A stretch of DNA of 10,049 nucleotides from Actinomycetota bacterium. GTDB taxonomy: Bacteria; Actinomycetota; Actinomycetes; S36-B12. The position numbers and the translations under genes were made by a program. Below are positions 1-6,367 of the stretch, one piece after another. The DNA lies in the NCBI GenBank assembly GCA_003506065.1, contig DNXA01000187.1, positions 8,292 to 18,340 of the forward strand. The letters run 5' to 3'. The first letter of the stretch is position 1, and every line of letters begins with the position of its first letter. The notes beneath the pieces were generated by a model. That model did no database searches. It was not told the origin of the DNA and saw only the letters and a list, made by a program, of their open reading frames with translations.

Positions 1-233
1 CTCGGGCACGCGACCCGGACGACCTGACAACCAGCGGCAGTCAATTCGGCAATCTGCTGCAAGGTCGCGTTGACATCTGACGTCAGGGTCGTGCACATCG
101 ATTGCACGCTGATCGGGGCATCCCCGCCCACGGTCACCGGGTGGCTTGGATGCTTGAGGATCAACGGACGCGACTTGCGCCGAGCTGCGATCACGCGGGG
201 TGCTGGCGCGGGCATGCCCAATTGAATAGTCAC
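1..233 (-). CDS. ispG: 4-hydroxy-3-methylbut-2-en-1-yl diphosphate synthase, N-terminal part
   Basis: IspG (GcpE) is the iron-sulfur enzyme that reduces 2-C-methyl-erythritol 2,4-cyclodiphosphate to HMBPP, the sixth step of the MEP isoprenoid pathway in the cytoplasm. Only about 77 codons are present; the gene runs off the left edge. Reading the minus strand from a GTG at 233 gives a start [12 protein letters not shown], followed by the family hallmarks SVQSMCTT (residues 42-49) and a stretch ending [16 protein letters not shown]. This matches the start of mycobacterial GcpE as I remember it closely, including the MxxxLGMPxP opening, which fixes the GTG start. The cluster cysteines lie in the missing C-terminal part. 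It follows rip after 37 bases, the usual actinobacterial dxr-rip-ispG order. No good Shine-Dalgarno sequence precedes it; a -10-like GATAAT six bases upstream suggests a leaderless mRNA. Identity is near certain; the exact start is likely. Confidence 0.95.
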   Translation of the reverse strand, partial: MTIQLGMPAPAPRVIAARRKSRPLILKHPSHPVTVGGDAPISVQSMCTTLTSDVNATLQQIAELTAAGCQVVRVACP

Positions 234-245
234 GTCAGCATTATC
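234..245 (-). promoter_or_regulatory. Putative leaderless promoter -10 element for ispG
   Basis: On the minus strand GATAAT (245-240, five of six matches to TATAAT) is followed by six bases (GCTGAC) and then the GTG start of ispG. That spacing would place the transcription start at or next to the first base of the start codon, as in leaderless actinobacterial mRNAs. No recognisable -35 hexamer is seen 16 to 18 bases upstream. The same layout occurs before dxr and before the aldehyde dehydrogenase at 4292. Confidence 0.45.
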
Positions 246-250
246 CCTGT

Positions 251-275
251 GTTGATCACTCCAGTGCTCATCAAC
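251..275. repeat. Bulged inverted repeat between rip and ispG
   Basis: GTTGAT (251-256) pairs with ATCAAC (270-275), and CACT (257-260) can pair with AGTG (263-266), with a three-base bulge (267-269) on one side. The structure covers the rip stop codon and lies just upstream of the ispG -10-like element, in the spacer and -35 zone. It has no following T-run on the minus strand, so it is a poor terminator. It could be an operator, or chance; there is no independent evidence for either. Confidence 0.35.
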
Positions 276-1590
276 CCAGGGAGATCGGCTTGACCAAGTC
301 AGCCCAGATCACGATCGCCCCCATACCCACCAAGGCAATCGCCACGACGTATGCCACGGGCAGCAGTCGTGCAACATCCACCGGACCTGGATCTGGTCGA
401 CCTCGCACCTTGGCAATGGATCGTCGCAGGGCCTCATAGAGCGCACCGGCAATATGCCCGCCATCAAGGGGTGGGATTGGCAGCAGATTGAATAGGAAGA
501 GGAAGAGGTTCAGCGAAGCCGCGAGCGCAATGAAGGTCGAGATCTTGCCGACGATCGGCTCGTCCATAGCGGCGATATCGCCCCCGATGCGACTGACGCC
601 AACCACGCTGACCGGCCCATCGATAGCGCGTTCTTTACCACCGATCAGCGTCTGGGTGACCAGTTCGTAGAGCCGGACAGGAAGGCTGATCAATGCACCG
701 ATCGAGGCTGTCGTGAGATCCCACATGAAGGCAGGAACATCAGTCCAGCTCTGCCGCACGTAGTCGACTCCGGGGCTGACGCCGACGAATCCACCGGCAA
801 CCGTGGCCCCGGTCGCCTCGCCCATCTGGTCATACTCAGGTCGATCAATGAGCGCGACGTCAACTGGCACTTGAATGCTCTGGCCAGCGCGCGACAGGTC
901 AAGGGTCACTGTCGTGCCACCGGATGCACGCAACGCGGTGCTCACTGAATCCCAATCTTGCGCAGGGTTTGCGTTGACCGCCTCGATCACGTCTCCGGGC
1001 TTCAGACCCGCAGCCATCGCGGGTGTCTGCGTCGTGCCGGACGGACAATTGCCAGAGGGCAATGTCGCGCCAGTCGGATGTTCGACACTTGGAGTGCATG
1101 GAACAACGGAATTGACGGTCAGCGAAGGCTGCGGAAGGCCGATGCCGATGAGCAGAATCGAGAAGAGCACCGTTGCAAAGATCAGATTCATCAGTGGGCC
1201 ACCGAGCATGACCATCACTCTCTTGCGCACAGGCAGTCGGTAGAAGACTCGGTCGTGATCCTCGGGGCCGACTTCCTCCAGGGACTGCTGGCGCGCATCG
1301 GCGATCATCGTGGCGAATCGCCCAGCGCTGACTGGCTCTGCTGGCTGCTCAGACTCCTTGACTGGCGGCAGCATTCCGATCATCCGCACATAGCCGCCCA
1401 GGGGGACAAGCTTGAAGCCGTATCGGGTCTCGCCTTTGATCCGAGTCCAGATCGCAGGGCCGAATCCGATCATGAACTCGGTGACTTTGACACCGAACTT
1501 CTTTGCTGGAAGAAAGTGCCCGAACTCATGGAGCGCGATGGACATGGCAATGAGCAGGGCAAAGATCAGGATGCCAACGAGCTGCAGCAC
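271..1590 (-). CDS. rip: Site-2 intramembrane zinc metalloprotease (M50, RseP/Rip1 type)
   Basis: This membrane protease belongs to the site-2 family, whose members cut transmembrane anti-sigma factors and similar proteins within the membrane. From the GTG at 1590 it has 439 residues. The first helix carries the zinc-binding HEFGH motif (21-25, catalytic E22). The conserved GPLMN follows at 131-135 next to a second helix, then a PDZ-like extracytoplasmic domain at about 155-250, and the second active-site motif [12 protein letters not shown] at 368-379 (D376 as third zinc ligand), with a last helix at about 410-432. An upstream ATG at 1647 would add 19 basic residues inside dxr. I prefer the GTG because it places the first helix at the N-terminus as in family members, is preceded by AGAAGGGG at seven bases, and overlaps the dxr TAG by one base (TAGTG), implying translational coupling. 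M. tuberculosis Rip1 is about 35 residues shorter. Two cysteines (165, 182) lie in a PDZ-domain insertion. Substrates cannot be inferred. Confidence 0.93.
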   Translation of the reverse strand: MLQLVGILIFALLIAMSIALHEFGHFLPAKKFGVKVTEFMIGFGPAIWTRIKGETRYGFKLVPLGGYVRMIGMLPPVKESEQPAEPVSAGRFATMIADARQQSLEEVGPEDHDRVFYRLPVRKRVMVMLGGPLMNLIFATVLFSILLIGIGLPQPSLTVNSVVPCTPSVEHPTGATLPSGNCPSGTTQTPAMAAGLKPGDVIEAVNANPAQDWDSVSTALRASGGTTVTLDLSRAGQSIQVPVDVALIDRPEYDQMGEATGATVAGGFVGVSPGVDYVRQSWTDVPAFMWDLTTASIGALISLPVRLYELVTQTLIGGKERAIDGPVSVVGVSRIGGDIAAMDEPIVGKISTFIALAASLNLFLFLFNLLPIPPLDGGHIAGALYEALRRSIAKVRGRPDPGPVDVARLLPVAYVVAIALVGMGAIVIWADLVKPISLG

Positions 1591-2816
1591 TATCGGACCC
1601 CTTCTGCGTACGCTGACGATACTTCGAGTGCCCGAGTGCGAGCCCAAGCATCAGCCTGTTCGACGTGGCCAAGGGTAAGTGAGTTCCCTGAAACGAGCGC
1701 TGATCCTTCACGGCCATCACCGCCCGCGAGATGCTCGGCCAGCACCTCACCGACGGTTCGTACGATCTGCGGAAAGGCAATGGCGCGGTCCAGGAACGCA
1801 GCGACACAGGCTTCGTCAGCTGCGTTGAACACGGCCGTGGCAGTTCCGCCTGCCGCGCCCGCAGCACGCGCCAGATCGATGGCTGGAAATGCGAGTGGAT
1901 CAACCGGAAAGAACTCCCAAGTGGCCGCTTTGGACCAGTCACACCCGGCTATGGCCCCTGGCACCCGTTCAGGCCAGGACATCCCGAGCGCAATGGGCAG
2001 GCGCATATCGGGAGGGCTGGCTTGGGCAAGGGTCGATCCGTCGATGAACTCGACCATGGAGTGCACAATCGACTGCGGATGAATCACCACGTCGATCTGC
2101 TCGTAGGGCACGTCAAAGAGCAGATGCGCCTCAATGACTTCAAGGCCCTTGTTCATCAGCGTGGCGGAGTTGATCGTGACGAGAGGACCCATCGTCCAAG
2201 TCGGATGCTTCAGCGCCTGTTCAGGAGTGACCGATTCCAGTGCCGCAGGTGACCACCCGCGGAAGGGGCCACCTGAGGCGGTGAGCAGCAGGCGACGCAC
2301 CTCTTGTCGAGTGCCGCCGAGCAGTGCCTGCGCCAGAGCTGAGTGCTCTGAATCCACCGGCACGATCTGGCCTGGCTTGGCAATAGCACGAACCAGATCG
2401 CCGCCGATGATGAGCGACTCCTTGTTGGCAAGCGCGAGAGTTCGGCTGGCCTTGAGGGCCTCCAGGGTAGGCACCAGCCCCGCGGCCCCAGCCAGTCCGT
2501 TCAGCACGACATCGCAGGGCCAGGCGGCAAGTTCAGCTTGAGCCTTGGGTCCACACAGCACCGTGATGGTCCGGTGCGATTTGCCAAGCCGCGTAAGCGC
2601 CTGCGAGAACGCTGCAAGGAAATCCTTGGCGTCTGCCACCTGCGTGAGGGCGACGACTTCGACATCGAATCTGGCCGCCTGATCAGCGATGGGTTCAAGA
2701 GTGCGTCCGCTGGCCCCCAATCCGAGAATCCGAAATCGATCTGGATTTCGCTCAGCCACATCGAGGGCCTGGGTTCCGATGGACCCCGTGGAGCCGAGGA
2801 TGACAACAGAACGCAT
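1590..2816 (-). CDS. dxr: 1-deoxy-D-xylulose 5-phosphate reductoisomerase
   Basis: Dxr (IspC) converts 1-deoxy-D-xylulose 5-phosphate to 2-C-methyl-D-erythritol 4-phosphate with NADPH and a divalent metal, the committed step of the cytoplasmic MEP pathway. The 408-residue product has normal family length. Seen in order: the NADPH-binding GSTGSIG at 8-14; NKES at 131-134; PVDSEH at 153-158 with metal ligands D155 and E157; TASGGPFR at 179-186; HPTWTMG at 204-210; [14 protein letters not shown] at 217-230 with the third metal ligand E226; and [12 protein letters not shown] at 246-257. All catalytic features are intact. The ATG at 2816 gives the usual short N-terminus directly before the Rossmann strand. 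It has no Shine-Dalgarno sequence, but TACCCT stands six bases upstream, which suggests a leaderless mRNA. The aldehyde dehydrogenase gene ends only 21 bases upstream; rip begins at its stop codon. In enteric bacteria dxr inhibition by fosmidomycin is well known. Confidence 0.97.
   Translation of the reverse strand: MRSVVILGSTGSIGTQALDVAERNPDRFRILGLGASGRTLEPIADQAARFDVEVVALTQVADAKDFLAAFSQALTRLGKSHRTITVLCGPKAQAELAAWPCDVVLNGLAGAAGLVPTLEALKASRTLALANKESLIIGGDLVRAIAKPGQIVPVDSEHSALAQALLGGTRQEVRRLLLTASGGPFRGWSPAALESVTPEQALKHPTWTMGPLVTINSATLMNKGLEVIEAHLLFDVPYEQIDVVIHPQSIVHSMVEFIDGSTLAQASPPDMRLPIALGMSWPERVPGAIAGCDWSKAATWEFFPVDPLAFPAIDLARAAGAAGGTATAVFNAADEACVAAFLDRAIAFPQIVRTVGEVLAEHLAGGDGREGSALVSGNSLTLGHVEQADAWARTRALEVSSAYAEGVR
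1598..1605 (-). promoter_or_regulatory. Ribosome binding site deciding the rip start
   Basis: AGAAGGGG on the minus strand ends seven bases before GTG 1590, inside the last codons of dxr. It supports the short form of the protease over the longer reading frame from 1647. Confidence 0.6.
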
Positions 2817-2828
2817 GTGATCAGGGTA
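2817..2828 (-). promoter_or_regulatory. Putative leaderless promoter -10 element for dxr
   Basis: TACCCT (2828-2823 on the minus strand) is followed by GATCAC and then the dxr ATG. It fits the TAnnnT pattern of actinobacterial -10 elements and would start transcription at the start codon. A weak -35 candidate (TTTGGA, spacer about 16) lies inside the end of the upstream aldehyde dehydrogenase gene. If real, dxr-rip would be transcribed separately from the polyamine genes despite the 21-base gap. Confidence 0.45.
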
Positions 2829-2837
2829 CGACGCGAA

Positions 2838-4292
2838 CTACAGATCCAAATCCGACAGGACCAGGACTCGCTCATAGGTGAGGTCCTGCATCGCGGCTTG
2901 GAGGCCTTCGCGACCTGAGCCCGAGTCCTTCACTCCCCCGTATGGCATCTGATCGGAGCGGAAGCTCGGCACATCGCCGATGATGACGCCACCGACTTCC
3001 AGATCACGATGAGCACGAAACGCGGCTTGGATGTCGTGGGTGAACACCCCAGTCTGCAGGCCAAAACGGGAGCTGTTGACTCGTGCAATTGCATCGTCCA
3101 GACCCTCAATGACCTGAACAGAGACGACCGGCCCAAATACCTCGTGCGTGGTCACGCGGGATTGCGGATCAACATCGATGAGGAGTGTCGGCTCAATAGA
3201 GGTGCCGGAGCGAGCGCCGCCAGCAAGTACTCGCGCACCGGATTCAACTGCCTCACCGATCCACAGTTCAACGCGTTGCGCAGCCGAGTCGCTGATGAGC
3301 GGACCGACCACTGTTGACTCATCCCAGGGCGAACCGGTTGCCAGAGCCTTGACCTTGGCAACCAGGCGCGGAAGGAATCGCTCAAGGAGGCTCGCATCGA
3401 TCATGACCTGCTGAACCGCAACACACGATTGGCCTGCCTGGTAGTAGCCGAAGGTCGCAATGCGCGTAGCTGCCCAGTCCAGATCAGCGTCGGAGGCGTA
3501 ATCAGCAAGCAGTACCGCAGCGGCATTTCCGCCCAGTTCCAAGGTGACGTGCTTGCGCGGTGCCGACTCTTGAATCGCGAAGCCGACAACATCGGAGCCG
3601 GTGAAGGAGATCACTGGCAGGCGTGGGTCCTGCACCAGGCTCGGCGCCACGTCGTTGCCCACTGGCAGTACCGACCACATGCCAGGCGGAAGGTCGGTTT
3701 CGGCAAGCAGTTCGCCCAGCAGCAGGGCTCCCAGCGGAGTTGCCGGCGCTGGCTTCACCACGATGGGTGCGCCCACGGCAATGGCTGGAGCGATCTTGTG
3801 CGCAACCAGATTGATCGGGAAGTTGAAGGGTGAGATCCCCAATACTGGCCCGTAGGGAAATCTGCGAATGATTGCCGCTCGACCCTTTGTTGCTGGCTCG
3901 GTATCAAGTCGTTGGAGCTCACCTCCAAACCTGCGGGCTTCCTCAGCTGCCCATCGGAAAGTCGACACGGCCCGTTGCGCCTCGGCCCGAGCCCACATGA
4001 TCGGCTTGCCATTCTCCGCGGTGATCAGCCAAGCCGCTTCGTCCAGGCGCCGCTCAAGTTGCTGACTGACATGTTGGAGAGCCGCCGCGCGCTGAGCCGC
4101 CGTCGTTGATCGAGCCGAGTCCTTGGCTGCCGCGGCAGCCGCGATGGCCTGCTCGACCTGCGCTGGCGAAGGCACGACATAACTGCCCACGACGGATCCG
4201 TCCCCTGGGTGATGCACGTCAAGCACGGTGCCTGAGTCAACGGCAGCACCAGCGACCCAGGCTGGCCACAACTTCGCAGGATGAGCGCTCAT
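2838..4292 (-). CDS. NAD(P)-dependent aldehyde dehydrogenase, lactaldehyde-dehydrogenase-like class
   Basis: A complete 484-residue aldehyde dehydrogenase, the usual length for the superfamily, oxidising an aldehyde to the acid with NAD or NADP. Active-site features are intact: SPFNFP at 154-159 (N157), VVKPA at 178-182 (K180), the general base E252 in LELGGN (251-256), the catalytic C290 in GQSC, and EVFGPVV at 384-390. The GQSC context and the C-terminal motif MPYGGVKDSGSGREG (449-463) recall the group that holds lactaldehyde and some semialdehyde dehydrogenases, and differ from the second dehydrogenase at the right edge, which has the aminobutyraldehyde-type ending. The substrate is unknown; the neighbouring saccharopine-dehydrogenase-like gene (50 bases upstream) and the polyamine importer make an amino- or semialdehyde plausible. 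There is no Shine-Dalgarno sequence, but TACCTT lies six bases before the ATG, so the mRNA may be leaderless. Confidence 0.88.
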   Translation of the reverse strand: MSAHPAKLWPAWVAGAAVDSGTVLDVHHPGDGSVVGSYVVPSPAQVEQAIAAAAAAKDSARSTTAAQRAAALQHVSQQLERRLDEAAWLITAENGKPIMWARAEAQRAVSTFRWAAEEARRFGGELQRLDTEPATKGRAAIIRRFPYGPVLGISPFNFPINLVAHKIAPAIAVGAPIVVKPAPATPLGALLLGELLAETDLPPGMWSVLPVGNDVAPSLVQDPRLPVISFTGSDVVGFAIQESAPRKHVTLELGGNAAAVLLADYASDADLDWAATRIATFGYYQAGQSCVAVQQVMIDASLLERFLPRLVAKVKALATGSPWDESTVVGPLISDSAAQRVELWIGEAVESGARVLAGGARSGTSIEPTLLIDVDPQSRVTTHEVFGPVVSVQVIEGLDDAIARVNSSRFGLQTGVFTHDIQAAFRAHRDLEVGGVIIGDVPSFRSDQMPYGGVKDSGSGREGLQAAMQDLTYERVLVLSDLDL

Positions 4293-4304
4293 GAAGTAAA
4301 GGTA
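4293..4304 (-). promoter_or_regulatory. Putative leaderless promoter -10 element for the aldehyde dehydrogenase
   Basis: TACCTT (4304-4299 on the minus strand) is followed by TACTTC and then the ATG at 4292, the same arrangement as before dxr. The 50-base gap otherwise shows no Shine-Dalgarno sequence near the ATG and no clear -35 hexamer. Confidence 0.4.
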
Positions 4305-4342
4305 AGGGTGCGTGAATGGGTGAACGTGGCGGACATCCTCAC

Positions 4343-5548
4343 TCAGTCGCGCATTCCGAATGGCTGGCCATAGCCGGCACTCATGAGATCCAGGAACGGA
4401 ACCGCATCGAAGGCCTCCGGACCCAGCACTCCGGCACCCTGCCAGGCCTTCGTCGCCAAGAGCTCAAGCGCGATGACGGGATTCATGGCGGTCTGCCAGA
4501 CAACCGCCTGCACTCCGTACTCCTTCATCGTCCACTCGTTGTCGGCAACGTGATAGAGGTAGACCTCTTTAGGTGCCCCGTTCTTGCCCACGCCCTTGAC
4601 CCACGTGCCTGCGCATGTCTTCCCATGCATCAATTCGCCGATGCCCGCTGGATCCGGCAGCGCTGCGGCGACAAGATCACGTGGACTCACCATTGCGCCC
4701 TTGACATTGATCGGCTCCGTGCGATCCAGCCCAAGCTGATGCAGGGTCTTGAGCACATCGATGAACTCTCGTCCAAGGCCGTACTTGAAGGTGACGCGCT
4801 TGCAGTTGATCCATCGCGGAACCAGAACAACTTCCTCGTGCTCGACATTGACGCACTCCACTGGTCCAATGCCCTCGGGAAAATCGAAGATCTCGGGCTC
4901 GCTGAAGGGCTCAGTGGTGAACCAGCCGCGATCTGCCTCCCAGATCAAGGGCGGATTGAGGCATTCCTCGATTGTGGTCCAGATGGAGAAGCTCGGCGCG
5001 AAATCGAATCCGTCGACCGTGAGATTTGCGCCATCACGAATGCCGATCTCATCTATCTCGCTGAACAGATGGTCAGCGGCATACCGCGCGAATACATCAG
5101 CCAATCCTGGCTCAACTCCCATGCCACACAGAGCCAACTGGCCCCGTTCATGCCATTGATCACCTTGTTCGAACTGCGCATCTCCAAGCTTGATCCCGGG
5201 CACTTCATAGGGTCGCATCGGATGGGGACGCGAGAGACTCATGGCCGTGTCCATGTAGTTCGTCCCCGTGCTGGCGCAGGCATTGAAGATCGGCAGCACG
5301 AATCGGGGATCGACCACGTTGAGCACATGCGTGATGCCGTGATCCTGGATGAGCGCTGCGACGGCAGCAGTGTCGGAGGCATCAACTTGCTCACCCGCGA
5401 ACCGTGGATCCGCTACGCGCTCCACCAGCGCATGCACGCGATTCGCGTCGTAGTCAGCAACAAGCCATGACTCGAAGTAGTCACGGCGCTCAGCGATCAG
5501 CGCAGCTGCAGTGCCGACGCCGCCGGCGCCAATCGCGAGAACACGCAT
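4343..5548 (-). CDS. Saccharopine dehydrogenase family oxidoreductase
   Basis: A 401-residue protein with an N-terminal Rossmann fold: GAGGVG at 7-12, an acidic residue pattern after the second strand (VADYD, 30-34), and a helix-strand run ending HVLNVVDPRF (74-83). This is the arrangement of the saccharopine dehydrogenase (Lys9-like) family, which also includes carboxynorspermidine dehydrogenase and homospermidine synthase. These enzymes make or break secondary amine links between an amine and an aldehyde or keto acid using NAD(P). The body (GMGVEPGLADVF, 142-153; SIWTTIEECLNPP, 188-200; WQTAMNPVIALELL, 351-364) resembles a conserved actinobacterial and proteobacterial subgroup usually annotated only by family. 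No partner carboxyspermidine decarboxylase or lysine-ketoglutarate reductase is in view. AAAGGAG five bases before the ATG confirms the start; the gene follows the permease gene after 21 bases and is probably co-transcribed with the importer. A role in polyamine or lysine breakdown is inferred from context only. Confidence 0.85.
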   Translation of the reverse strand: MRVLAIGAGGVGTAAALIAERRDYFESWLVADYDANRVHALVERVADPRFAGEQVDASDTAAVAALIQDHGITHVLNVVDPRFVLPIFNACASTGTNYMDTAMSLSRPHPMRPYEVPGIKLGDAQFEQGDQWHERGQLALCGMGVEPGLADVFARYAADHLFSEIDEIGIRDGANLTVDGFDFAPSFSIWTTIEECLNPPLIWEADRGWFTTEPFSEPEIFDFPEGIGPVECVNVEHEEVVLVPRWINCKRVTFKYGLGREFIDVLKTLHQLGLDRTEPINVKGAMVSPRDLVAAALPDPAGIGELMHGKTCAGTWVKGVGKNGAPKEVYLYHVADNEWTMKEYGVQAVVWQTAMNPVIALELLATKAWQGAGVLGPEAFDAVPFLDLMSAGYGQPFGMRD

Positions 5549-5553
5549 CTGTA

Positions 5554-5560
5554 CTCCTTT
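5554..5560 (-). promoter_or_regulatory. Ribosome binding site of the saccharopine-dehydrogenase-like gene
   Basis: AAAGGAG on the minus strand, five bases before ATG 5548, in the 21-base gap after the permease stop codon. It fixes the start and argues for translation from the importer transcript. Confidence 0.7.
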
Positions 5561-5569
5561 GTCTGTCGA

Positions 5570-6367
5570 TCAATGTGTGGCAAGGGATCGCCGTCGACGC
5601 CAGCTGTAGAGCTGCGCCCCGAGAACGATGGCCAGTGCAGAGATGAAGACCAGGGAGGCCAGAGCATTGACTTGCGGCGGGATGCCGCGTTGGGCCGCTC
5701 CCCAGATGTAGATGGGGAAGGTGACAAGTGTTCCGGCGTTGAAGAAGCTGATGATGAAATCGTCAAAGGAGAGTGAGAAACCCAGCAGTGCCGCTCCGAT
5801 GATGCCTGGCAGGACCAGCGGGAAGGTGACGTAACGGAAGGTTGCTGCAGGACCGGCATAGAGATCGCGGGCAGCTTCCTCGAGTTTGGGATCCATTCCC
5901 TGGAGCCGAGCTTTCACTGCTACGACAACAAAGGAGATGATGAACATGATGTGAGCGATCATCACCGTCACCGTGCCAAGAGGGAAGCGGAGATTCAGGA
6001 ACAGCGCGAGCAGACTGGAGCCCATGACCACTTCGGGCGCGGCCATCGGCATGAAGATGAGCAAGTTGGTGGAACTTCTCCCGCGGAAGCGGTACCGCAC
6101 CAATGCAAAGGCGATCATCGTGCCAAGAACTGTGGCAATCACGGTCGAGATGAGTCCAAGCTGAACGCTCGTCAGAAATGACTGGCACACTCCTGGCACA
6201 CCACAGATCTGAGTCCAGGCGTTGAATGAGAATTCATTCCACTGAAGATTGAACTTGCCCTCCGGCTTGTTGAAGCTGAACGCGATTACGACCGCGATGG
6301 GGATGAACAGGTAGACGAGTACCAGGATCGCGATGGCGCCGATGATGTTCTTGCGAATCCAACGCAT
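5570..6367 (-). CDS. potC: Polyamine ABC transporter permease (PotC-like)
   Basis: The second membrane subunit of the importer, 265 residues, close to E. coli PotC. Hydrophobic segments are visible at about 7-31, 66-91, 103-125, 133-152, 185-205 and 234-256, fitting six helices. The cytoplasmic EAA loop that docks on the ATPase is EEAARDLYAGPAATF (163-177), followed by the usual FPLVLPGI. The order of subunits and the SLSFDDFIISFF segment (198-209) match the PotC side of spermidine/putrescine systems. The start ATG overlaps the potB stop (TGATG), with GGAGG ten bases upstream, so the two permeases are translationally coupled. The first external loop holds two cysteines six residues apart (C55, C61; CGVPGVC), which could form a disulfide. 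The C-terminus is basic (SWRRRRS), as expected for a cytoplasmic end. Whether the load is putrescine, spermidine or a related amine is not decided by this subunit. Confidence 0.92.
   Translation of the reverse strand: MRWIRKNIIGAIAILVLVYLFIPIAVVIAFSFNKPEGKFNLQWNEFSFNAWTQICGVPGVCQSFLTSVQLGLISTVIATVLGTMIAFALVRYRFRGRSSTNLLIFMPMAAPEVVMGSSLLALFLNLRFPLGTVTVMIAHIMFIISFVVVAVKARLQGMDPKLEEAARDLYAGPAATFRYVTFPLVLPGIIGAALLGFSLSFDDFIISFFNAGTLVTFPIYIWGAAQRGIPPQVNALASLVFISALAIVLGAQLYSWRRRRSLATH

Noticed and set aside
102..293. Plus-strand 63-codon open frame over the ispG start
   Set aside because: It lies opposite the highly conserved N-terminus of ispG and ends in repetitive [14 protein letters not shown] residues caused by the inverted repeat.
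1591..1647. ATG at 1647 as an upstream start for rip
   Set aside because: It would put a basic 19-residue extension before the first active-site helix and overlap dxr by 58 bases; the GTG at 1590 has a ribosome binding site and fits the family's N-terminus.
958..2082. Long plus-strand open frame (374 codons) spanning rip and the end of dxr
   Set aside because: It crosses the boundary of two well-supported genes on the other strand, has a low-complexity, Arg/Ser/His-rich translation and no domain; treated as a shadow frame.
4289..4336. Minus-strand 15-codon frame whose TGA overlaps the ATG of the aldehyde dehydrogenase, a possible leader peptide
   Set aside because: Its only Shine-Dalgarno-like bases (GAGG) touch the ATG with no spacing, and the leaderless -10 element explains the downstream start better. 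Conservation in relatives could revive it.
4316..5470. Long plus-strand open frame (384 codons) opposite the saccharopine-dehydrogenase-like gene
   Set aside because: It mirrors a gene with clear family motifs and a strong ribosome binding site; its translation has no recognisable domain and is what G+C-rich codon use produces on the opposite strand.
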